A DNA stretch of 64,000 bases from Mycobacterium sp. 852013-51886_SCH5428379 (GCF_001665575.1 NZ_LZSU01000036.1:62001-126000); one strand, 5' to 3'; numbered from the stretch's first letter, positions 36,054 through 44,835 are shown. Notes: a model not told the origin generated them from the sequence alone. A program made the numbers and translations.

Positions 36054-36956
36054 TCACGGCGGGGGCTGGAGGATGCTTCGGCCGAGGAACTCGGTGACGG
36101 CGGAGCTGAAGGCGTCGTTGTCGTCGCCGGCGATCATGTGTCCGGTACCGGATACGTCGACGGTCTCGGCGTGGGGAACCAGTTGCTGGAACTCGTCGAC
36201 GGTGGCTTGGGAGACCACGTCGGACAACAGGCCCCTTACGAGAAGTGTTGGGGCGCTGACCCGTCGGGCTCCGTCGATCAGCAGGTGGCTGATCGCGTCG
36301 AATTGCTCCGTTCCCGTGGTCGATTCGTCGCGGAGGAAGTCGAAGTTGGAGTGAATGAATGCCGGGTCCCACCGCCAGATCCAGCGGCCGTCGTGACGCT
36401 GCCGTAGCACCTTGCGCAGGCCGTCGACGTTGGCCGGGCGCGAGCGATGGGGGTTGTACGCGGCGATCACCTCGGCGGCGTCGGTGAGGGTGCCAAAGCC
36501 GTCGGGATGTGCGGCCATGAACGTCACTACGCGACGAGCGCCCTGGAATTCAAGCCGCGGGGTGACGTCGACCAGGACAACCGCCGCCCACAACGCCCCG
36601 GATGTCAACAGATGCGTGCCGAGCACGGTCATGCCCCCAAGGGATGCACCTACGACGGCAGGGGCGATATCCGCGCTGAAGTGCTCACGCACGGCGAGCA
36701 GATCGGTCGCGAGTCGCTCGAGGTCGTACCTGCCGGCGGGGTCCCAGTCGCTGTCGCCGTGACCGCGGGTGTCGTAGGCGACGACTGTGTATCCGCATGC
36801 GTGGAGGCGACGCGCTGAAGTGCTCCACGCGTGCCGGTTCTGGCCGCCGCCGTGCAGGAGCAGCACGACGGGACGGGCGTCATCGTGGTCGTAGCAGTCG
36901 GCGGCCAGGGTGATCCCGTCCTGGGTTCGGACCCGATGCTGCACGGCGGAGGTCAT
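36054..36956 (-). CDS. Alpha/beta-hydrolase
   Basis: This 300-residue soluble hydrolase shows the HGGGQNRH oxyanion region, nucleophile elbow VVGASLGGMTVLG and the C-terminal VSGTGHMIAGDDND with the catalytic His; the Asp is probably in LLVRGLLSDVV. This resembles epoxide-hydrolase/esterase-type folds. It is the last gene of a minus-strand run P450 - thioesterase - hydrolase, 58 nt after the thioesterase. It probably hydrolyses an ester or lactone in the same catabolic route. Substrate unknown. Confidence 0.9.
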   Translation of the reverse strand: MTSAVQHRVRTQDGITLAADCYDHDDARPVVLLLHGGGQNRHAWSTSARRLHACGYTVVAYDTRGHGDSDWDPAGRYDLERLATDLLAVREHFSADIAPAVVGASLGGMTVLGTHLLTSGALWAAVVLVDVTPRLEFQGARRVVTFMAAHPDGFGTLTDAAEVIAAYNPHRSRPANVDGLRKVLRQRHDGRWIWRWDPAFIHSNFDFLRDESTTGTEQFDAISHLLIDGARRVSAPTLLVRGLLSDVVSQATVDEFQQLVPHAETVDVSGTGHMIAGDDNDAFSSAVTEFLGRSILQPPP

Positions 36957-37014
36957 GACAAATTCCTGGCGAGATCGGAGTCCGCCCGAAGCGTGCGACC
37001 GGCTACAAGCGCCT

Positions 37015-37467
37015 TCATTGTGCGTTGCCCGCGGCGTTCACGATCGTGACCGTGCCCTGGGCTACGCAGACGGCTTTGTCGCCGTTGCTGATGTCGATGC
37101 GCGCTACTCCGCTGCGCTTGCCCAGTGACACGATGTCGGTGACGGCGACACACACACCGGTGGACACGGGTCGCAGCAGGTTCAGCTTGAATTCGGTGGT
37201 GGCGACCCATGATCCGGCCGGAATGACGGGGTAGAACACGACTCCGAGACAGTGGTCGACCATCGCCGATAGACATCCGCCGTGCAGGGTGCCAAAGGGT
37301 GTGAGCAGTTCGGCGCGGGTTTCCATCTCTGCCACCAGCCGACCGGCGGCGAGTTCGGTGTGCCGAAAGTTCAGGAACGTCGACAGTCCACCGGCTGTGG
37401 TCGCCGATCTGAGCAGCTGGTCGGCGATCTGCTCATCGAAGTGCGCGAATGTCATTGCCACCACCAT
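37015..37467 (-). CDS. PaaI-type hotdog thioesterase
   Basis: A 150-residue single hotdog domain. Characteristic elements are TPFGTLHGGCLSAMVDHCLG (the HGG motif and catalytic acid region) and VATTEFKLNLLRPV. The family hydrolyses acyl-CoA thioesters, often aromatic or short-chain. It lies between a P450 and an alpha/beta-hydrolase on the same strand. A decayed piece of another thioesterase sits just upstream (37497-37635), so the cluster has lost or swapped a gene. Confidence 0.9.
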   Translation of the reverse strand: MVVAMTFAHFDEQIADQLLRSATTAGGLSTFLNFRHTELAAGRLVAEMETRAELLTPFGTLHGGCLSAMVDHCLGVVFYPVIPAGSWVATTEFKLNLLRPVSTGVCVAVTDIVSLGKRSGVARIDISNGDKAVCVAQGTVTIVNAAGNAQ

Positions 37468-37496
37468 GCCCCTTTCTCCTGTCCGGCCATGGGTTC

Positions 37497-37635
37497 AATC
37501 ACCGTTCGAGCCTGCGAATCGTTTGAGCATGTCGCCGAATGCGCCGAGGTCGACGGCGCGGCGGAGTGCTCGACATCGACGGCGATGAACCTGGCCGTCG
37601 CGGTGAAGCACACGACGCGTCGTCGAAGAGGGGCA
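37497..37635 (-). pseudogene. 3' remnant of a second PaaI-type thioesterase
   Basis: Directly after the P450 stop the minus strand encodes RRVVCFTATARFIAVDVEH, then, after a frameshift, AVDLGAFGDMLKRFAGSNGD and a stop. The pieces match the C-terminal region of the thioesterase at 41813 (ARFTASAVFIVVSPEHFAA, VSAFGDLLEQF). The N-terminal two thirds and the start are missing. It is a recombination scar within the island cargo. Confidence 0.7.
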
Positions 37636-37639
37636 CGGG

Positions 37640-38854
37640 CTAGACCGGTGTGGTCCAAGTGATGGGCAGCGATGTGTAGCCCCGGATCGGCCCGGACCGC
37701 AGCCGCCGCGCCGATTCAAGATCGACCTCCCAGTCAGGCACCCGGTCCAACAATGCATCCAGAGCGATGCGGGCCTCCATCCGCGCCAGCGCCGCACCCA
37801 GACAGAAGTGAATGCCGCGACCGAAGGCGACCTGGTGCTCACTGGTGCGCTCGATGTCGAACACGTCCGGATCGGGGAAGGCACGCTCGTCGCGGTTGGC
37901 CGACCCGAACAACAGCAGCACCTTCTCACCTTGACGCATCGTCGTGTCGTGCAGGGTGACGTCGCGGGTCAGGGTTCGTGAAAGTCCCTGTGCAGGTGAG
38001 TCGTAACGCAGCAACTCTTCCACCGCAGGCCCCAACAGTGTTCGATCGGCGGCTAGGCGTCGGCGGGTTTGCCGATGCTGGGCCAGCACGACCGCGGAGT
38101 TCCCCAGCAGATTGGTGGTGGTCTCGTAGCCCGCGACGAGCAGCAGCGCGCAGAAGCCGAGGACTTCCTCGTCGGTCAGTCCGATCCCGTCGACTGTGGC
38201 GTTGGCCAACGCCGACATCAGGTCCTCGCGGGGGTTCTTGCGGCGGTCGGCGAGGAAGTCGGTGAAGTAGGCGTAGATCGCGGCGGCGGCGGTCAGTGCG
38301 TCGGTGGTTTGTCCGTGGTTGACGTCGACCTGGACCAGTTGGCTCGACCACAATCGGAACTGATCACGATCGGTGGCGGGAACGCCCAGCAGATCGGCGA
38401 TCACCGCGGCGGGCAGGATCGCGGCGAAGTCGGTCACGAAGTCCGCCGATCCGGAACCCTCGTCGAGGCGCTCGAACAACTCCGCGGCCATCTGTGTGAT
38501 GGCGCCCTGCAGCCCGGCCACCCGCCGGGGAGTGAACGCCCGGCTGACCAGGGCACGCAACTGGTCGTGGCGCGGAGGGTCCATCACGATCATCATCGGC
38601 AGGAACGAACCGATGAAGTCCGATCCCGGCGGGGTGGGGAAGATGCCGTCCACCGAGGAGTACGTGCCGTGATCCAGTGCTGCGGCCTGGACATCGGCGT
38701 GGCGGCTCAACACCCAGGTATGGGATTCCTCGGCGCGGTACACCGGAGCCGCGTCACGCAATAACCGATACGTCGGATAGGGGTCGTTGAGGATCGAGGC
38801 GTCGAACGGGTCGTAACGAATCTGCACCGAGACCACAAGACCTCCTACCACCAA
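37640..38854 (-). CDS. Cytochrome P450
   Basis: A 404-residue soluble bacterial P450 (CYP). The I-helix LLLVAGYETTTNLLG, the K-helix ExxR in EELLRYDSP, and the heme loop VAFGRGIHFCLGAALAR with the thiolate Cys are all intact. It should hydroxylate an unknown substrate using host ferredoxin and reductase, as none is encoded nearby. It is divergent from a TetR gene with a perfect 25-nt palindrome in between. Neighbouring thioesterase, hydrolase and LLM oxidoreductase suggest a small catabolic unit. Confidence 0.95.
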   Translation of the reverse strand: MVVGGLVVSVQIRYDPFDASILNDPYPTYRLLRDAAPVYRAEESHTWVLSRHADVQAAALDHGTYSSVDGIFPTPPGSDFIGSFLPMMIVMDPPRHDQLRALVSRAFTPRRVAGLQGAITQMAAELFERLDEGSGSADFVTDFAAILPAAVIADLLGVPATDRDQFRLWSSQLVQVDVNHGQTTDALTAAAAIYAYFTDFLADRRKNPREDLMSALANATVDGIGLTDEEVLGFCALLLVAGYETTTNLLGNSAVVLAQHRQTRRRLAADRTLLGPAVEELLRYDSPAQGLSRTLTRDVTLHDTTMRQGEKVLLLFGSANRDERAFPDPDVFDIERTSEHQVAFGRGIHFCLGAALARMEARIALDALLDRVPDWEVDLESARRLRSGPIRGYTSLPITWTTPV

Positions 38855-38862
38855 AGTAACGA

Positions 38863-38887
38863 CGGTTTAGACTGGCAGTCTAAACCG
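38863..38887. promoter_or_regulatory. Perfect 25-nt palindrome, P450/TetR operator
   Basis: Arms CGGTTTAGACTG (38863-38874) and its complement (38876-38887) flank a single G in the 47-bp region between the divergent P450 and TetR genes. It is the almost certain binding site of the adjacent TetR, controlling both directions. Confidence 0.88.
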
Positions 38888-38901
38888 GCCGAACGGGACA
38901 G

Positions 38902-39507
38902 GTGGGGCAAATGCGCAAGATTCCACGTCAGATCTCTGACCGGCTTCCCGCCGCGGCGGACTTGTTCGCCGAGAAGGGGCTCAACGACTCCAAGATCGAA
39001 GACGTCGCCGCGGTGACCGGTGTGCCGAAAGCGACGCTGTACTACTACTTCGCCGGCAAAGAGGACATCCTTGCCTTCCTGCTCGAAGACCTCCTCAAGG
39101 ACATCTCCGATGCCGTGACCGCGATCGTGCACACCGACGGCTCCGGTGCCGAACGCCTCGCACTTGTCATCCGCGCACAACTGCGGGCAATGGCGCAGCG
39201 GCCAGCGGTATGCCGGGCACTCATCGGCGAACTGGGACGAGCGGCCCGCATGCCTGCCATCGCCGAGATGATCAATACCGCCTACCAACAACCCGTTGAA
39301 ACTCTGCTCATCGAAGGAGCCCGCGACGGATCCCTCGTCGCCCAGCCCGATGCACGATCGACGTCCATTGCGCTGTTCGGCGCGGTCACCATCAATGCAC
39401 TCATGTACCTGGTCACCGAGAACCACCTCGACGAGACGGTGGTCGCCAGCACCCTCAGCGCCGTCATGTTCGACGGCCTGCGCCCGCGCACAGGAGACCA
39501 GTCATGA
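38902..39507 (+). CDS. TetR-family regulator of the P450 cluster
   Basis: A 201-residue TetR protein (GTG 38902; an ATG at 38911 is an alternative). The HTH (FAEKGLNDSKIEDVAAVTGV, then PKATLYYYFAGKEDIL) is followed by a helical effector domain. It is divergent from the P450 across the perfect palindrome and overlaps the downstream LLM oxidoreductase gene by 4 nt (ATGA), so it probably autoregulates and represses both arms of the cluster. The inducer is likely the P450 substrate. Confidence 0.92.
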   Translation: MGQMRKIPRQISDRLPAAADLFAEKGLNDSKIEDVAAVTGVPKATLYYYFAGKEDILAFLLEDLLKDISDAVTAIVHTDGSGAERLALVIRAQLRAMAQRPAVCRALIGELGRAARMPAIAEMINTAYQQPVETLLIEGARDGSLVAQPDARSTSIALFGAVTINALMYLVTENHLDETVVASTLSAVMFDGLRPRTGDQS

Positions 39508-40553
39508 GCACCTACGGCCTGTCGGTTCTCGGCGCGGATTTGAAGTCACTGGCCCAGACCGCCCAGGCCGCCGACGCGGCCGGGTTCGACGCCGTATGGG
39601 CCTCGGAGTTCTACTCCCGGTCCGGATCGATCTCCATGGCCGCGATGGCCAACAGCACACAGAACTGCCGGATCGGTTCCTCCATTCTCTACGGCGTCGG
39701 CCGAAGCCCCCTGGTGCTGGCCACCGAGGCGCGTGATCTCGACGAACTCTCCAACGGACGGCTGGTACTCGGAATCGGCAACGGCACCAAACGGATGATG
39801 AGCGACTGGCACGGCGTGCCCGACACCTCCGCGCCCGCGCTGCGGATGGAAGAACTCGTGATGCTGCTGCGCCGGATCTGGAACCTGCATGAAGGGCCGA
39901 TCCATCACGAGGGCCGTTTCTACAGAATGAATCTCACCCCGACCGGCGACGTGGGACCCCCCAGCCGGCCGATCCCGATCGTCACTGCCGGTGTCCGGCC
40001 CCGGATGTGCGAGGCGGCCGGGCGGGTGGCCGACGGCCTGGCCGGACATCCCCTGTTCACCACCACCTACGTCGAGGAGATCGTCCGGCCCGCTATCGCC
40101 CGGGGTGCCGCGCACACCGGCCGCGACCCCAATGACGTGGAAATCATTTCCATGGTGATGTGCGCCATCCACGACGACGCCGAGGTCGCCAGGCGCGAAC
40201 TGGCGCAGCAGATTGCGTTCTACTCCTCGGTCAAATCCTACGAGACGGTACTCGATGTGAACGGATTCGCCAGCGAAGGCCGAACCATCCGGGAAGCATT
40301 CGCCCAGCGCGATTTCCCGGCGATGTTCGCCGCGGTGTCCGACGAGATGATCGACACCATGGGCGTCGCCGGGACGGCACACGAAGTCCGTGAACAACTG
40401 AGACGCTACGACGGCGTCCTCGACCACATCATGCTGTATTCACCATCGGTCGGCATCGCTGCGGAACGCGTGCAGCAAAACCTCGACAGCATCATCGGGG
40501 AATGCTCGCCCGCCTCGATGTCGCCAGGGCAGTCCGGTCCACGTTCAACCTGA
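39504..40553 (+). CDS. LLM-class flavin/F420-dependent oxidoreductase
   Basis: A 349-residue luciferase-like TIM-barrel enzyme. Typical segments are AQAADAAGFDAVWASEFYSR, RIGSSILYGVGRSPLVLA, EARDLDELSNGRLVLGIGNG and PIPIVTAGVRPRMCEAAGRV. In mycobacteria most such enzymes use F420. It is coupled to the TetR gene (ATGA) and should be expressed with it. It likely carries out a redox step in the same pathway as the divergent P450. Cofactor and substrate are inferred. Confidence 0.9.
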   Translation: MSTYGLSVLGADLKSLAQTAQAADAAGFDAVWASEFYSRSGSISMAAMANSTQNCRIGSSILYGVGRSPLVLATEARDLDELSNGRLVLGIGNGTKRMMSDWHGVPDTSAPALRMEELVMLLRRIWNLHEGPIHHEGRFYRMNLTPTGDVGPPSRPIPIVTAGVRPRMCEAAGRVADGLAGHPLFTTTYVEEIVRPAIARGAAHTGRDPNDVEIISMVMCAIHDDAEVARRELAQQIAFYSSVKSYETVLDVNGFASEGRTIREAFAQRDFPAMFAAVSDEMIDTMGVAGTAHEVREQLRRYDGVLDHIMLYSPSVGIAAERVQQNLDSIIGECSPASMSPGQSGPRST

Positions 40554-40601
40554 TCCACGCATTGCCGCCCACGTCGACCCGTCGCCGCGTCCGCGGCCGC
40601 A

Positions 40602-41066
40602 TCAGTGGCTCTGCCGCGCCGACCCCGCCGATGATTGCGTGGCGCTGTTGACGATGTTGGCGTCGTCGGTGTCGGGGAGGTCATGGCGGACCACGCGAAC
40701 CCGTCCTTGAGGTAGGCAGGCCATGTAGCCGTGGCGCATGCCGTAGAGTTCCCACGCTGTCTGTTCAGTGTCGGGATCGACATCGATGCGATGTCCGCGC
40801 GAGAAGCTCAGGTGTAGTCCTCCATCGTCGCTAGAACAGGCCTGGGTGCACACTGCGCCGGCGAGGTTCAGCAGTGGGCGTTCGTGGGTCGCGATCCTGA
40901 GGGGGTCAATGCGCACCGCCTCGATGGGGTAGGTGCCGACGGCCGGAAGGGTCAATAGCAGGGGGCAGGAGATGACGATTTCGTTGTAGTCATCGAAATC
41001 CAGAACCAGGCCGCCATGCAGCGAGAGGCGTTGTACGACAAGGTTTTCGATCCATTGGGTGTACAT
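40602..41066 (-). CDS. DUF6188-like hypothetical protein
   Basis: A protein of 154 residues from the ATG at 41066 (an ATG at 41087 gives 161). It is mainly beta: QRLSLHGGLVLDFDDYNEIV, LLNLAGAVCTQACSSDDG, LHLSFSRGHRIDVDPD, then AWELYGMRHGYMACLPQG, which resembles the small actinobacterial DUF6188 family. The Ser/Ala-rich C-terminal tail is probably disordered. A palindrome with the mmpL operator core lies about 40 nt upstream (41128-41144). Function unknown. Confidence 0.7.
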   Translation of the reverse strand: MYTQWIENLVVQRLSLHGGLVLDFDDYNEIVISCPLLLTLPAVGTYPIEAVRIDPLRIATHERPLLNLAGAVCTQACSSDDGGLHLSFSRGHRIDVDPDTEQTAWELYGMRHGYMACLPQGRVRVVRHDLPDTDDANIVNSATQSSAGSARQSH

Positions 41067-41127
41067 GGCAGTCTCTTTTCGACGCATCGTTGAGCCGTAT
41101 CCCCAAAGAGTACGCTAAGTAGCGCTG

Positions 41128-41144
41128 CGATACCAGTAGTATCG
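41128..41144. promoter_or_regulatory. CGATAC-N5-GTATCG palindrome, second site of the mmpL-type operator
   Basis: Arms 41128-41133 and 41139-41144 with a 5-nt spacer match the centre of the mmpL operator at 34049. It is upstream of the DUF6188-like gene and directly beside the stop of the TetR at 41145, a candidate for its regulator. Confidence 0.65.
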
Positions 41145-41816
41145 TTATCGGTTGGCGGTGGGCCGAGCAGCGTTGGTCACGACGCGCCTGGTGGCTCGGT
41201 CAATGCGGTCGCGGGTGTCGGCGGCTGTCGCGCGGTCGCCGCTGAAGGCCACGAGGTTGGCCAACCAGATGTCGGAGATGACCCCAGCGACGTGCAGATC
41301 GGCGGGGGTGGGTTCGCCGCCCCTGAGCGTGCGGGCTAGCAGGATCTGGATCTCATCGGCCGCGCGGTCGAGTTCCGCGGCGGCGCGGGTGTCTGCGACG
41401 GCGAAGGCCCGTGTCATGGCCGTCGTCAGCCATGGGTCGCGCTGCCAGCGGTCATGCAGATGTGCGGTGAGCCGTTCGAGCCGTTCCAGCGGTGTGCCCT
41501 CACCACCCGCCCAGTCGCCGGCCGAGTCGAGTCGACGGAACTCGCGCGTCAGCGCTGCTACCAGCAAGTGGGTTTTCGCCGGGAAATAGCGGTAAAGCGT
41601 GCCGACGGCGATGCCGACCCGCTCGGCAACCGTCCGCATCTGAACCGCCTCGTAACCACCGGCCGCGGCCACGGCCAAAGCTGCATCCAGAATCGTTTCC
41701 CGGCGCCGTGCGGAGGCGCGTGAACGCGACGCGTTAGCGGCCCGCTTCTCTGCAGCGACCGAGTTCGCTTCCGAAGGCAGGGTTTTCCCGCGGCTGCGCG
41801 CCTGAGGGAAAGTCAT
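41145..41816 (-). CDS. TetR-family regulator
   Basis: A 223-residue regulator with a basic N-terminal extension, HTH (AAAGGYEAVQMRTVAERVGI, then AVGTLYRYFPAKTHLLVAAL) and a helical effector domain. This resembles the KstR-like branch of mycobacterial TetR proteins, though identity is not claimed. Its ATG overlaps the stop of the upstream thioesterase (ATGA). The CGATAC-N5-GTATCG site beside its 3' end and the matching one at mmpL make it a candidate for controlling both. Confidence 0.9.
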   Translation of the reverse strand: MTFPQARSRGKTLPSEANSVAAEKRAANASRSRASARRRETILDAALAVAAAGGYEAVQMRTVAERVGIAVGTLYRYFPAKTHLLVAALTREFRRLDSAGDWAGGEGTPLERLERLTAHLHDRWQRDPWLTTAMTRAFAVADTRAAAELDRAADEIQILLARTLRGGEPTPADLHVAGVISDIWLANLVAFSGDRATAADTRDRIDRATRRVVTNAARPTANR

Positions 41817-42328
41817 GACGGCCCCGGGTCCAGACCGCCGCGGCGCGAGAACTGCTCCAGAAGATCGCCGAAAGCGCTGACATCGCCGTGTGCGGCGAAG
41901 TGCTCAGGGCTGACGACAATGAACACTGCACTGGCGGTGAAGCGGGCGATCCCACCCTCACCCGTGCCTGTCGCCGTGACATGCAGCGCCCGCCCTTCAC
42001 GAGAGACGATGTGGGCAGTAATCCGGTGGGTCTGATGCAGCGGCACCGGCCGCAAATATTCGACCGTCAGGGTGCGGGTCACCGCCGGGGTGCCGGCGAT
42101 CCACAACGTGAAGCCCAGGACGTCATCACATGCGGCGGCCACTGCCCCGCCGTGAGCCAGGCCCGGGGCCCCGATATGCCGCTCGTCGAACCTCACATCG
42201 GTGTACACCGCGTCGCCGCTGCGATGCACCACTAGCCGCAGTCCGTGAGGGTTGTCCGGGCCGCAACCCATGCAGGTCGTGGTGTGCGAGGGCAGCCGCT
42301 CCGGCGGCAACACGCTTTTGGGCACCAT
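41813..42328 (-). CDS. PaaI-type hotdog thioesterase
   Basis: A 171-residue hotdog protein from the ATG at 42328 (MVPKSVLPPERLPSH). Upstream in-frame codons lie in the divergent promoter region and were rejected. Motifs are CMGCGPDNPHGLRL, LAHGGAVAAACDDVLG and RTLTVEYLRPVPL. The CxxCGPxNPxGL opening is typical of mycobacterial long-chain acyl-CoA thioesterases of this type. It is co-transcribed with the TetR downstream. The remnant at 37497 belongs to the same subgroup. Confidence 0.9.
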   Translation of the reverse strand: MVPKSVLPPERLPSHTTTCMGCGPDNPHGLRLVVHRSGDAVYTDVRFDERHIGAPGLAHGGAVAAACDDVLGFTLWIAGTPAVTRTLTVEYLRPVPLHQTHRITAHIVSREGRALHVTATGTGEGGIARFTASAVFIVVSPEHFAAHGDVSAFGDLLEQFSRRGGLDPGPS

Positions 42329-42428
42329 CACCCCCCAATACGATCGGTTTCGCTGCGCTACCGTTAGTACCACACTGCTAGACTGCCAGGACAACATCGC
42401 GTGAAAATCGACCGCCCGAGGTGAATGA

Positions 42429-43121
42429 GTGAGCAACAGTCAGTCAGCGCCAGTCCCTGACGATGACGTGGACCCGCGGCGCATCCGGTCACGCACCCGG
42501 CTGCTGGATGCTGCGGCAACGCTACTGAGCACCGGTGGGGTGGAAGCGGTCACTATCGATGCCGTCACCAAAGCATCCAAAGTGGCCCGAACCACGCTGT
42601 ACCGCCACTTCCACAGTTCGTCGCATCTGCTCGCAGCCACGTTCGAACGCCTACTTCCGCAAGTGACCACTCCGGCACCGACCAGCGGACCCCTCCGTGA
42701 GCAGCTGATCGAATTGCTCAGCCGCCAAGCCGCACTCTTCAACGACGCACCGCTGCATGTCACGACACTCGCGTGGCTCTCATTGGGGCCCACCGGCTCC
42801 ACTAACGAAGCGGATGAGCGCCACACATCCGGGGCGCTACGGGCCCGAGTCGTTGACCAGTACCGTCAACCATTTGACGCCATACTCACCAGCCCGAGAG
42901 CACAAGCCGAACTCGACGACTTCGACCGGGAACTGGCGCTCTGCCAACTCGTCGGACCACTCGCCTTCGCCCGAATGACCGGGCTTCGCACCATCACTCA
43001 CAATGACTGCGCGAACATCGTCGATGACTTCCTCGCCGCCCACCGCAAGACCGATAGCGACGCCAAAGAGTCGAAGATCGCCACCAAGAAGACGGGCCGC
43101 CCCGCGCGCTTAGCTCGCTAG
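42429..43121 (+). CDS. TetR-family regulator
   Basis: A 230-residue TetR protein from GTG 42429. The HTH is at about residues 20-65 (LLSTGGVEAVTIDAVTKAS, then ARTTLYRHFHSSSHLLAA). A Lys/Arg-rich C-terminal tail (SKIATKKTGRPARLAR) could contact DNA. It is divergent from the thioesterase-TetR pair across 100 bp that contain TAGACTGCCAG, similar to half of the P450 operator. It is the last gene of the metabolic cargo block. Confidence 0.88.
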   Translation: MSNSQSAPVPDDDVDPRRIRSRTRLLDAAATLLSTGGVEAVTIDAVTKASKVARTTLYRHFHSSSHLLAATFERLLPQVTTPAPTSGPLREQLIELLSRQAALFNDAPLHVTTLAWLSLGPTGSTNEADERHTSGALRARVVDQYRQPFDAILTSPRAQAELDDFDRELALCQLVGPLAFARMTGLRTITHNDCANIVDDFLAAHRKTDSDAKESKIATKKTGRPARLAR

Positions 43122-43623
43122 GCACAACGAAATCACAGCGTCCAGCCGGCTGGTCTTCGGGCCCTTTTCGCCTTCTCGCAAATCGCGTCGGCGATGGCAT
43201 CGAAGGACCGTTCGTCGCCATCATCGGCGAGGCCGTGCGCGCAGATTCCATGGGCATCCGCGTGACGATTCGTGCCGGCAAAGTGAGTGCACCACCTCAG
43301 TGTTCGGACCGCCGTTTCCCGCGTTGAGAACTCTTCCCCCTACGTCCGTGAGGTGTCTCGCGGGCAACCCCTCGCATCCGCGGTCTCGCAATCCTTGGGA
43401 CGCGGGGTGTCTGCGCCGCGGATCTTTATCCGGATATCGTCCGTCGTTAAGTGATCGTGCTTATTGGCAGAGGGGTCGAATTCCGAGTGGGGTGAATGCC
43501 CAAATCAGAGGTCTGTTCGAGGGCGAGTTTGTTCGCTGCGTCGCAAGCGCTGGCTGTCGGTGTCTCTTGATAAGACTGTTGCGAGCTGACTGCGTACCTG
43601 TGGTCAACAGGCAGGAGGATCCG
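43122..43623. other. 502-bp intergenic region, no gene seen
   Basis: No reading frame here has family similarity or a convincing start. The last 15 bases contain the strong AGGAGG-type site of the DUF1508 gene. It may mark a junction between cargo modules. Confidence 0.45.
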
Positions 43624-43947
43624 ATGTACTTCAAGGTCACGGTCACTGGTGACGCCAACCGCTATCCCACGTGGGCCTTGTACGGCGACAACCATGAGAT
43701 GGTCGCCTGGGCAGGCGAAGGCTTCGAATCGCAAGCCAACGCCACCAGAGCGGCAAATGCCTTCAAGTCCGGCGGGTCCGCAGCACGGTATGAGACATTC
43801 CAGGACGTCGGCGGAAGCTGGCGGTGGCGCGCATGGCGGTCGAGTGACAAAGTTGCCGCCTCAGGTGAGTCGTTCGCCAGCTCTTACAACGCGGAGCGCG
43901 CCGCCGAGAACGTGCGGGCGAACGCGCCGTATGCGACTGGGCCCTGA
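43624..43947 (+). CDS. DUF1508 (YegP-like) small protein
   Basis: A 107-residue protein from the ATG at 43624 behind GGCAGGAGGATCCG, an excellent ribosome-binding site. The frame open further upstream is not used. It has two tandem YegP/DUF1508-type units: WALYGDNHEMVAWAGEGFES, with QANATRAANAFKSGG, and WRWRAWRSSDKVAASGESFA, with SSYNAERAAENVR. The family is of unknown function and often sits on islands and plasmids. It is closely followed by the TIGR02391 gene (9 nt), probably as one operon. Confidence 0.85.
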   Translation: MYFKVTVTGDANRYPTWALYGDNHEMVAWAGEGFESQANATRAANAFKSGGSAARYETFQDVGGSWRWRAWRSSDKVAASGESFASSYNAERAAENVRANAPYATGP

Positions 43948-43956
43948 GCTGCGTAC

Positions 43957-44835
43957 ATGGGTGACAATGACGATCTGAAGTTGAATCCACGGTTCCTGCG
44001 GCGAGCAGCGGAACAGGTGCGCGACTTTGAGCGGGCGTTCAGCGCCCTGCTCGAGCTGTGTCAGTTCACCGCTGGGCTTCGGGCGATGGCTGGTCCCGAC
44101 CTGCCTGACGAGGTACTTGCCGGCTACGCCAGTCTGCCCGCCGTGACACCGAGATCTGATGTGTCAGACGACGAATGGGTGGCGGCGAAGGGCCGCTGCT
44201 CACGGACAGCTGGCCGTATTGCGCATCTTCCCGACATCACCGGTGTGCGGATATCCCGCCCGGGATTCGGCGGTCCGGTTAACCCGTTCGAGATGTGGAT
44301 AACTGTCACCCAGCCGCACTCGCTCGTACAGCCGGACGACATCCTCGCCGCGTCCGAACACACCATCGGCATCCTTGAATCGATGGTCGACCGTGTCGAT
44401 GTCACCGGCGACATCAGCATCGAGGATATGCACCCTTTGGTCTGGGGCGCGGCTCGAGGCCAATGGCGCATCGAGTTGTACCGCGAAGCGGTGTCATCCG
44501 CCGTGGGCGCTGTCATCGACCACGTCCGCCAGCTCACCGGAAGGACTGACCTCGACGACAAGGACGTTTTCACGCAGGCCTTCTCGCAGAGTCCACCCAA
44601 GGCTGGTGCTCCGCGATTGCGCTGGCTCGGAGGTAATCAAGACCAGACCGTCATATCGATGAACCGCGGCTTGTTGAGTTTCTCGACGGGCGTCCATGCT
44701 GCGATCCGAAACCCAACCACCCACGACCGGACGCAGCTATCGGCGCAGGAGGCCGCCGAGAGGCTCGCCGCTTTAAGCCTTCTGGCGACTTGGGTGGAGA
44801 AGTGCAGGCTCGACAGCGTCGACGCCACGCAGTGA
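43957..44835 (+). CDS. TIGR02391 (Ymh-like) family protein
   Basis: A 292-residue protein. The C-terminal part (about residues 165-280) has the TIGR02391/Hypoth_Ymh pattern: LYREAVSSAVGAVIDHVRQL, KDVFTQAFS, a Gly-rich turn, HAAIRNPTTHD and LAALSLLATWVEK. The N-terminal half is unrecognised. The family appears near restriction and mobile genes; the IRNPxxH motif resembles HEPN/MNT-associated RNA-binding helices, but no nuclease activity is established. It probably forms an operon with the DUF1508 gene. It ends 69 nt before the convergent recombinase module. Confidence 0.75.
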   Translation: MGDNDDLKLNPRFLRRAAEQVRDFERAFSALLELCQFTAGLRAMAGPDLPDEVLAGYASLPAVTPRSDVSDDEWVAAKGRCSRTAGRIAHLPDITGVRISRPGFGGPVNPFEMWITVTQPHSLVQPDDILAASEHTIGILESMVDRVDVTGDISIEDMHPLVWGAARGQWRIELYREAVSSAVGAVIDHVRQLTGRTDLDDKDVFTQAFSQSPPKAGAPRLRWLGGNQDQTVISMNRGLLSFSTGVHAAIRNPTTHDRTQLSAQEAAERLAALSLLATWVEKCRLDSVDATQ

